64,000 nucleotides of DNA from CAWHNT01 sp963830775 (GTDB taxonomy: Bacteria > Pseudomonadota > Alphaproteobacteria > Geminicoccales > Geminicoccaceae): assembly GCA_963830775.1 (NCBI GenBank), contig CAWHNT010000035.1:76010-140009 (forward strand), read 5' to 3'. A model generated the notes under the pieces. That model made no database searches. It saw only the letters and a list, made by a program, of their open reading frames with translations, and had not been told where the DNA came from. A program made the position numbers and the translations under genes. Below, piece after piece: positions 47,001 through 64,000 of the stretch. Each line of letters starts with the position of its first letter. Position 1 is the first letter of the stretch.

Positions 47001-47465
47001 ACGGTGGTGATCGAGGCCACCGAGCACCAGGACCTGCCGTTCAACAGCCTGGTCGAGGCCCTGCGCCCGCCCCGCCGCGAGGGGCGCTCGCCCTTCTTCA
47101 GCATCAAGCTGCTCTACCAGGAGGGCGCCGACCCGCTGCCGCGCCTGGAGGGCCTTGCCGTCGAGCCCTATGCCGCCGGAACGCCAGGGGCCGAGCTCGA
47201 CCTCGTGGCGAGCTTCACCCATGCGGCGGGCACGATCCGGGCGAGCTTCCTCTGCCCGCGCCATCTGTTCGAGCCCGCCACGATCGCCGCCCTGTTCGAG
47301 GCGACCCGGGCCGTGCTCGCAGCGCTGATCGAGATGCCCGACGCCACGGTGCGCACGCTGGTCGACTGCGCGGCAGCCCATCGGGCGCCGGAGAGGCCCC
47401 AGCCCGTCCTGCCGCAGCTTCGCAAAGCCGCCCGCGCCCGCACGCCCGTCCTGCAGGCGTCCTGA
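44094..47465 (+). CDS. NRPS 1: fatty acyl-AMP ligase - T - C (several frame breaks)
   Basis: Loading protein of about 1120 residues. Fatty acyl-AMP ligase (44094-45740): QYTSGSTAAPKGVQVTHGN, FFGCYGLAEATLL and RTGDLGVLHQGQLYVTGR. Carrier domain (about 45800-46000): DSFLALGGSSITAMQML, with Ser as the pantetheine site. Condensation domain (46070-47340): QERIWFFSQLHPQS, catalytic LHHVAVDGWSL, VGFFVNQVVLQVD. The absence of an amino-acid A domain and the FAAL start mean a fatty acid is activated, loaded and condensed onto the amino acid held by the next protein, as in PvdL- or cupriachelin-type lipopeptide siderophores. Frames change near 44395, 44770, 44985, 46075 and 46180, each repairable by one base. 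Confidence 0.88.
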
Positions 47466-47489
47466 GTGCCGAGATCACCGGAGCCGGTC

Positions 47490-48564
47490 ATGACCACCAC
47501 CGCCATTCCGCCCCGGCCGCAGCTCGGCCGGGCCAGCCGCCGGGGCCTCGCCGCCGACCCCGGCCGCCTCGCCGTCTTCGAGCCGCTGTTCCCGGGCGGG
47601 ACCATGCCGCTGCTCTGCCGGCCGGCCCTGCCCGGCGTCAGCCTGCCCGAGTGGGCGGCGGCAAACCGGGACGAGATCCTGGCCCTCCTGCTCCGCCACG
47701 GCGCCATCCTGTTCCGCGGCTTCGGCGTCTCCGGCCTGGACGAGTTCAACCGCTGTGTGGACGCCATCTCGGGCGGGGCGCTCGAGTACCTGTTCCGGGC
47801 CTCGCCGCGGACCCAGATCGCGCGCCAGTTCAACATCTACAGCTCGACCGACTATCCGGCAGCGGAGCGGATCTTCCCGCACAACGAGCACTCCTACTCG
47901 CCGGTCTTCCCGCTCCACCTCTACTTCCATTGCGAGACGCCGTCCGCCACCGGCGGCGAGACCCCGCTGGGCGACACCCGCCATCTGCTGGCCCGGATCG
48001 ACCCGGCAGTGCGCCAGGCCTTCGCCCGCCGCGGGATCCTCTACGTGCGCAACTACGGCGACGGGATGGGCCTGCCCTGGCAGACCGCGTTCCAGACCGA
48101 GGAGCCGGCCGAGGTCGAGGCCTACTGCCGCAAGATCGGGATCGAGGTGGAGTGGAAGCCGGACGGGCGCCTGCGCACCCGCCAGGTCGGGCCGGCGCTG
48201 GTCCGCCACCCGGAGACGGGCGAGGCGGTCTGGTTCAACCACGCCACCTTCTTCAACGCGCTCGACCCTGCCGGAGTCCCTGCGGGAGACGCTGCTGGCC
48301 GAGCTGGGGCCCTTGGACCTGCCGCAGAACACCTTCTACGGCGACGGTGCCGCCATCGAGCCCGAGGTCATCGCCCACCTCCAGGACGCCTATCGCGCGG
48401 TGATGGTCGAGTTCGCCTGGGCCAGGGGCGACGTCGTCCTGCTCGACAACATCCTCACCGTCCACGCCCGCAACGCCTTCACCGGCAGCCGCAAGGTCCT
48501 GACCGCGATGGCGATCCGCCAGCGGGGCGCCGACCTCGCCCTGGATGGGGATGCCGCGGCATGA
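47490..48564 (+). CDS. SyrP/TauD-family aspartyl beta-hydroxylase candidate (frame broken once)
   Basis: Fe(II)/2-oxoglutarate dioxygenase of about 357 residues in the SyrP branch of TauD. Iron ligands His131 and Glu133 (IFPHNEHSYSP) and a distal His in DNILTVHARNAFTGSRKVL, with Arg for 2-oxoglutarate, are visible. Stand-alone SyrP-like enzymes in siderophore loci hydroxylate carrier-bound aspartate to beta-hydroxyaspartate, a photoreactive Fe(III) ligand. It lies between NRPS1 and NRPS2 with a 4-bp ATGA overlap to NRPS2. One extra C near 48268 (CGACCCTGCC) breaks the frame; without it the text is NALDLPESLRETLLAELG. I start at 47490 after GGAG. Confidence 0.87.
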
Positions 48565-51500
48565 GCGTGATCGTGAGCGAGCCGCCGGTCGCGGCCGAGT
48601 CCTTCCCGCTCTCGGCCCAGCAGGCGTTCCTGCTCGGCCGCGAGCGGGAGGCGGGGCGGCCCCTCCTGGCCGGCATCCTGCTCGACCTGCCGGCCGGCTG
48701 CGGGCCGGACCGGGTGCGCCAGGCGGTGCTGGCGCTGTCCACCCGGCACGAGGTCCTGCGCACGCGCTACGTGCGCGTCACCGGCCTGCGGCTGCCGCTG
48801 CAGTCGGTGCGGCCGGAGCCGGAGATCGCCTTCGCGACGCTGGAGCGGGACGAGGACGTGGCCGTCCTGCTCGAGGCCGCGCGTCCGCACCTCGGGCAGG
48901 ACGGCGGGCCGCTGCTGCACGCGACCCATCTGTGCGGTGCCGGCGGCACCGACCGTCTGTTCCTGGCCGGCTCGCTCTGCAGCCTGGACCGGCACTCGCT
49001 GGCGCTGCTCGCCCAGGACCTGGAGGCCCTGCTGGCAGGGCGCGCGGCCGGGCGGGACGAGGCGCTGCAGTATGCCGACTATGCCTTGTGGCAGGCCGAG
49101 CTCCTGGAGGGCGAGGCCGGCCGGCAGGGCAGGGTGTTCTGGCGCGAGCTGACCGAGGGCCGCCGCGTGCGGCCGCCGCTGCCGTTCGAGCGGCCGGGCG
49201 GCACCGGTCCGGCCCGCCGGACCGCGCTGTGGAGCGACGGCCTGCCGGCCCGGCTCGCCGACGCGGCGGGGGATCTCGGCACCTCCGCCGACCGGCTGCT
49301 GCTGTTCCTGTGGACGGCGTTCGTCGGCCGTCTCCTGGGCGTGCAGGAGCTTCTGGGCGGCCTTGCCGTCGATGGCCGCAGCCAGGAGGTGGCCGAGACC
49401 GCGGGGCCGTTCGCAAGGGTCCTGCCGGTCGCGGCCGAGTCTCCGGCCGGAGCTCTCCCTGCGTGCGGGCTGGCAGGGGTTCCGGGACAGCCTCGAGCGC
49501 AGCCTCCTGTGGCAGGACTGCCTGAGCGAGCCGGATCTTGCCGACGGCGAGGGACGGCTGCCGCTCGCCTGCGCCTTCACCGCCGAGGCCGATCCGCCGG
49601 CCGGGGCCCGGCTCGCGGTCGACGACCCCGGTGCCACCCGCCTCGATCTCGCCTACCGGGAGGAGGCGGGGCGGGCGCTGCCTGACCATCAGCCATGCCG
49701 AGGGTGCCGTCGATCCCGCGCTGCCGCGCTTGTGGCTCGGCCAGCTCCTGGCCTTCGTGGAAGGTGCCGTGGCCGATCCCGACCGGCCGCTGGCCGCGGT
49801 CGGGATGCTGGGTGCGGGCGAGCGACGGCGGCTGGACGGCTTCAGTGCCACGGCTCCGCTCCCGCCCAGTCCCTCCCTGCTGCATCGGCAGTTCGAGCAG
49901 CAGGCCGAGATGGCCCCCGACCGGACCGCACTGCGGGTCGGGGACGCCACGCTTTCCTATGGGGAGCTGGAGCGGCGGGCGAATGCCGTGGCCAACTGGC
50001 TGCGCGATCGGGGCGTGGGGCCGGAGGTGATCGTCGCCGTCCATGCCGGCCGGGCGGTCGAGACGGTGGCGGCGGTCCTGGGCGTGTCAAGGCGGGCGGG
50101 GCCTACCTGCCGCTGGACCCCTCCTATCCGCCGCAGCGGCTGGCATGGATGCTGGCGGACAGCGGTGCCCGGCACGTCCTGGCCCTCGACCCGCTGCCGG
50201 CCGAGGGCGTGGCCGTGCATGGGCTCGGGGCCGGGTCGCCCGTCTGGCGGGCCTCGCCACTGCCTGTCCCTGCCGCGGCCGAGCCCGGCAACCTCGCCTA
50301 TGTGGTCTACACCTCGGGCTCGACCGGGCGGCCCAAGGGCGTGCTGGTGAGCCACGCCGCCGCCACGGCCTCGCTGGCGGCCCGGCAGGCCTTCTATGCC
50401 GACCCGGTCGAGGCCTTCCTGCTGCTCTCGCCCTTCTCCTTCGACAGCTCGGTCGCCGGCCTGTTCTGGACCCTGAGCCAGGGCGGCACGCTGGTCCTGC
50501 CGGCGGACGAGGATCTGCGCGACCCGCAGCGGCTGGCGGCCCTCCTCGATCGAGGCCCGCGTCTCGCACTACCTGACGCTGCCCTCGCTGCACGCGCAGC
50601 TCCTGGAGGCCTGGGCGGGCAGCGCCTGCGCTGCGCCATCGTCGCCGGCGAGGCCTGCCCGCCGGACCTGCCCCGTCGCCACGCGGCCCGGCTGCCGGAG
50701 GCGGCCCTGGTCAACGAGTACGGCCCCACCGAGGGCAGCGTCTGGTGCACCGCCTGGCGGGCGGACCAGGCCCCGGACGACGAGGCGGTGGCGATCGGGC
50801 GGCCGATCCCGGGGGCCCGGGTCCACATCCTGGACACGGCACTGGAGCCGGTGCCGATCGGGATGGAAGGCGATATCCATCTCGCCGGCCCCGGCCTTGC
50901 CCGCGGCTATCTGGGTGCCCCGGGCCTGACCGCGGAGCGCTTCGTCCCCGACCCGCACGACCCTGCGGGCGGCGGCCGGCTCTACCGCACGGGCGATCTC
51001 GGCCGCTGGCGGCCGGACGGGACGATCGAGTATCGCGGCCGCATCGACCGGCAGGTGAAGGTCCGCGGCTTCCGGATCGAGCCCGGCGAGGTCGAGGCCG
51101 CGCTCGCCCGCTGCGAGGGCGTGGCCGAGGCCGCCGTCATCGCCCGCGACACGCCGGCCGGCAAGGAGCTGGTGGGCTTCGTCGTCGCCGCCGGGGGAGC
51201 CGGGCCGGACCTGCTCGAGCGACCTGCGGGAGAGCCTCTCCCGGACGCTGCCCGCCTTCATGCTGCCGGCCCGGCTGTGCCTGATCGAGGCCTTCCCGCG
51301 CACCGCCAGCGGCAAGCTCGACCGCGACGCGCTCCTGGCCCTCGACCGGCGCGGTCGCGACTACGCGGCCCCGCGCACCGCGCTGGAGCGGACGCTGGCC
51401 CAGGTCTGGGCCGAGGCCCTGGCGGTCGAGCGGGTGGGCCTGCACGACAATTTCTTCGAGCTCGGCGGCCATTCGCTGCTGGCGGCACGGCTGCGCTCGC

Positions 51501-51645
51501 GCATCGAGGCCGAGCTCGGCCTCGTGCTGCCGCTGCGCTTCTTCTTCGAGGGCCAGACGCTGGGCCAGTTCGCGGCCAAGGTCGAGGCCTACCGCGAGGA
51601 CAAGGGCGACGCGATCGAGGCCCTGCTGGCCGAAGCCGAGGCCCG

Positions 51646-51649
<4 letters not shown>
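48561..51649 (+). CDS. NRPS 2: condensation-like (interface?) domain - A - T (several frame breaks)
   Basis: About 1028 residues. The first domain (48600-49790) is condensation-like (FPLSAQQAFLLGRER, ADYALWQAELLEG) but lacks HHxxxDG; the motif position reads GSLCSLDRHSL. This fits the catalytically inert interface domains that recruit stand-alone beta-hydroxylases. The A domain (49880-51340) has YTSGSTGRPKGVLVSHAA, FSFDSSVAGLFWTLS, NEYGPTEGSVWC and TASGKLDRDAL. My pocket reading is D-S-A-T-I-A-E-V-W-K, which I cannot assign to an amino acid. The carrier (51400-51600) has NFFELGGHSLLAARL. Frame changes near 49443, 49683, 50088, 50553, 50612 and 51220. ATGA overlaps at both ends. Confidence 0.87.
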
Positions 51650-61697
<10,048 letters not shown>

Positions 61698-61715
<18 letters not shown>

Positions 61716-62334
61716 TTGGGACAGGCATAACCGGCATGGCGAAAGAAGCCTCTGGCGTCGTCCTTGGTGATGGCGGCCAAGGCTGGGCCGAGGGCGGCAT
61801 GGAGGCCGTCGACGGTCCGTGCCGCGGCCTTGCGCAACAGGCCCTTCACCTTGGCCCAGGCGGGCTCGATCGGGTTCAGATCCGGCGAGTAGCGCGGGAG
61901 ATAGCGGTACGCGAAGCCCGAGCCGTCGAGGAGGGCACGCACGGCCTGGGTCTTGTGGGCGGCAAGGTTGTCCATGACCAGGACCGCGTCGGGTCTGATG
62001 CGGCGCAGCTCGGGCAGGAGCACCTGCTCCAGCCAGGCGCAGAACACCGCCCCGTCGGTGGCGGCCGGGATGCTCATGGCGGCGACGATCCCCTCCGGCC
62101 CAAGCGCCCCCAGGATGGTGACGCGTTCCCAATGACCACAAGGTGCCGTGCCGGGGGCACGCTCGCCGCAGGGGCTCCAGCCGTGGCTGCGGACGAGGTC
62201 GGTGCGGGCAGCACTCTCGTCGAGGAAGACGAAGCGCTCGACAGCGATCCCAGCGATCGTTTCAGGCCAGGCTTGGCGTTCCTCCAAGATCGCGGCCTCG
62301 TCCTGCTCGATCGCACGCAAGGTCTTCTTTTTTT
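61698..62334 (-). mobile_element. IS630-family element, distal half (transposase orfB part)
   Basis: The minus-strand reading frame (stop at 61712, open to 62334) encodes the catalytic half of an IS630/Tc1 transposase: FVFLDESAARTDLV (Asp1), VLVMDNLAAHKTQ (Asp2) and YLPRYSPDLNPIEPAWAKVK (Glu). The NRPS sequence stops at a TA dinucleotide (61696-61697), the usual IS630 target. The upstream orfA half is absent because another IS is inserted at the A-tract, where the text is KKTLRAIEQDEAA. The missing half is expected to continue to the right of the window. Confidence 0.88.
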
Positions 62335-62357
62335 CTAGAACGGCAAAGCTGGCTGGC
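62335..62357 (+). repeat. Left terminal inverted repeat of the complete IS
   Basis: Begins CTAGAACGGCAAAGC directly after a run of T. It pairs with 63973-63995, with one mismatch at the sixth base. Confidence 0.85.
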
Positions 62358-62397
62358 TGTTGATCTCCTTGGAGTGGCTTGGGCGGGGAGATCGGTG

Positions 62398-63995
62398 ATG
62401 GCCAGGAGTGCAGCGCGTGGGCAGGCCGATCGCGAGGAGATTCTGGCGCCGATCCGCCGGTACTGTCCGGGCTGCGGACGTCGGCTGCGCTACCGCTACG
62501 ACAACCAGCGCACGGTGGTGACGCTCGGTGGCTTGGTCCACCTGCGGCTGCAGATCCGGCGCTGTGAGACCCCGGGTTGTCAGCACCATCGCCGACCTTA
62601 CCGGCCGGAAGGTGAGGGTAGCCTCGTCCTGCCGCAGCACGAGTTTGGGCTCGATATCATCGCCCTGATCGGTGCCTTGCGCTATCGCGAGCACAAGAGC
62701 GTGCCGGAGATGCACGGCGTCTTGCGCGAGCGCGGGGTGGTGATCGCGGAGCGGACGGTCACCAACCTGCTCGACCGCTACGATGAGCTCATGGCGACCT
62801 CGCTGGCCGACGACGACCGGCTGCGGGCGGCCCTGGTCGGGCAGGGCCGGGTGATCCTGGCGCTCGATGGCCTCCAGCCGGATGTCGGCCACGAGGTCTT
62901 GTGGGTCGTGCGCGAGTGCCTGTCGGGCGAGGTCCTGCTTGCCAGAAGCCTGCTGTCCTCGACGAGCGAGGACCTGGCCGCGCTGCTGCGCGAGGTCGCG
63001 GCGAAGGTTGGTGTGCCAGTCACCGGCGTGATCAGCGACGGCCAGCACTCGGTCCGCCGGGCGGTGCGGCTGGCTCTGCCCGGGGTGCCGCACCAGCTCT
63101 GCCAGTTCCACTACCTGCGTGAGGCCGCACACCCGATCTTCGAGGCCGACCGGCACGCCAAGAAGGAGCTGAAGAAGCGGATCCGTGGCGTACGGCCAAT
63201 CGAGCGCGCCGTGGAGGACCGAGACGATGCTGAGGCGCGAGGGGTGCGCGGCTACTGCGCGGCGGTCCGCAGCGCCATCACCGACGATGGGCAGCCACCG
63301 CTTGCGGCCTCAGGGCTGCGGCTCGAGGGCCGGCTCAAGGCAGTCGTCGCCAGCCTCGACCGGGTGGCGGAAAAAGGGGGATGACGAGGCTCCTGCAGCG
63401 TTTGCGCCGGCTGATCACGAACGCCTTGGGGCACACGCGCGATCTCTGGCCGGATATCCGCCGCGCCTATGGCTGGGTGCATCACGCGGCGCGGATCCTG
63501 AACAACGAGGCTGGTCTTGACGCGGCCGCGGTCGCCCGCCGCTTTGCCGGTCTCATCGCTGCCATCGCCCGCCACCGCGCCAGGGCCGGCACCCTCGCCG
63601 GCGCTGTCGACCACTTCCTCAAGGTAACCCGCAGCTACCGGCCCGGCCTATTCCACAGCTACGCCGTAGCCGGCCTGCCGCGCACCAACAACGACCTCGA
63701 GCGCCTGTTCGGCGCGCACCGCCGCCACGAGCGGCGGGCAACCGGCCGCAAGACCGCCTCACCCGGCATAGTGCTGCGTGGCCCGGTGCGGCTCGTCGCG
63801 GCGGCACTCACCCGACTTCGCCGCTATGAGGCACGCGATCTCGCCCTGACTGATCGGCGCCAGTGGCGCGAGGTTCGCCACGGCCTCGAGCAGAGGCGCC
63901 GATCCCGTGTCCTACGTTGCCGCTTCCGCCGCGACCCGCAAGCCTTCCTGAGCGCGATCGAGCACCAACTCTGCCAGCCAGCTTTGCCGGTCTAG
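62398..63995 (+). CDS. Transposase with zinc-finger N-terminus and MULE-like DDE core (frame broken once)
   Basis: Transposase of about 532 residues after repair. The N-terminal zinc motif is CPGCGRRL with CETPGCQHH. The catalytic core shows ALDGLQPDVGHEVLWVV (Asp), VISDGQHSVRRAV (Asp), LPGVPHQLCQFHYLREA (CxxH-type motif of mutator-like transposases) and RTNNDLERLFGAHRRHERR (Glu). This combination occurs in unclassified (ISNCY-like) bacterial IS transposases; I am unsure of the exact family. At 63371-63381 AAAAAGGGGGA needs one more G to read EKGGMTRLLQRL; otherwise translation stops at 63384. GGGGAG precedes the ATG. The stop codon TAG lies inside the right inverted repeat. Confidence 0.8.
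63973..63995 (-). repeat. Right terminal inverted repeat of the complete IS
   Basis: Ends GCCGGTCTAG followed by at least five T at the window edge. It encodes the last residues and the stop codon of the transposase. Confidence 0.85.
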
Positions 63996-64000
63996 TTTTT

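Larger units (their letters stand above)
62335..63995 (+). mobile_element. Complete insertion sequence with 23-bp inverted repeats
   Basis: A 1661-bp element bounded by inverted repeats at 62335-62357 and 63973-63995 that match at 22 of 23 positions (core CGGCAAAGCTGGCTGGC on the left). It is flanked by T-runs on both sides (seven T on the left, at least five on the right), consistent with insertion into, and duplication of, a T-tract. It carries one transposase gene. It sits inside the IS630 element. Confidence 0.85.

Noticed and set aside
63371..63384. Programmed -1 frameshift in the terminal transposase (A5G5 run)
   Set aside because: The run does not form a proper X-XXY-YYZ heptamer in frame. 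A single missing G in a homopolymer explains it better.

Overview
The window is high-GC DNA (roughly 70% or more by eye) from an alphaproteobacterial purple phototroph. The gene order bchN-bchB-bchH-bchL-bchM-lhaA-puhA-puhB-puhC-orf-acsF-puhE-hemA followed by ppsR-bphP is the classical photosynthesis superoperon of Alphaproteobacteria. The presence of acsF points to aerobic bacteriochlorophyll synthesis. I lean towards Rhodospirillales sensu lato, but the sequence alone does not settle the genus.

Region 1 (1-17.7 kb): the right half of the photosynthesis gene cluster. It runs from dark protochlorophyllide reductase (bchN end, bchB, bchL) and Mg chelatase (bchH) through Mg-protoporphyrin methyltransferase (bchM), cyclase (acsF) and ALA synthase (hemA) to reaction-centre H subunit and assembly factors (puhA, puhB, puhC, puhE, lhaA). 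It ends with a cysteine-free PpsR repressor, a kinase-less bacteriophytochrome, and a TGT-N12-ACA PpsR-type box upstream of ppsR.

Region 2 (17.7-34.3 kb): accessory carbon metabolism. There is an oligopeptide-type ABC transporter operon with a GntR regulator and palindromic REP-like DNA, a chloroperoxidase-like hydrolase, and a catabolic block. The block holds a FadR-type regulator, a four-carbon acid-sugar kinase, a DapA-like lyase, PdxA2, an Fe-alcohol dehydrogenase, a BNR/sialidase-fold protein, an orphan TctC-type binding protein and an SDR. It resembles D-threonate/D-erythronate-type pathways.

Region 3 (34.3-61.7 kb): a hydroxamate/beta-hydroxy-acid lipopeptide siderophore locus. It carries an N-hydroxyornithine-type acyltransferase, an ornithine N5-monooxygenase, a PvdE-like ABC exporter, a phosphopantetheinyl transferase, a PvdS-like iron-starvation sigma factor, MbtH, three NRPS proteins (FAAL-T-C; C-like*-A-T; C-A-T-E-C-A-T-C-A...) and a SyrP/TauD hydroxylase. 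Two promoters carry a TAAAT-N16-CGT element identical in layout to the Pseudomonas PvdS box. The pocket codes I read are Ser (then epimerised), Gly and, partially, Dab. LysE and PaiB genes and a broken MocR gene are interspersed, and an IS701 remnant separates the sigma gene from mbtH.

Region 4 (61.7-64 kb): the last adenylation domain is interrupted by an IS630-family element. That element is itself interrupted, at its A-tract frameshift site, by a complete IS with 23-bp inverted repeats that reaches the window edge.

Many otherwise well-conserved genes (bchB, bchM, hemA, ABC ATPase, NRPS and others) contain single-base indels, usually in G/C runs, that break the frame. Because essential pigment genes are hit, I treat most of these as probable sequencing or assembly errors and annotate the genes across them. 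Coordinates of such genes therefore span more than one frame.
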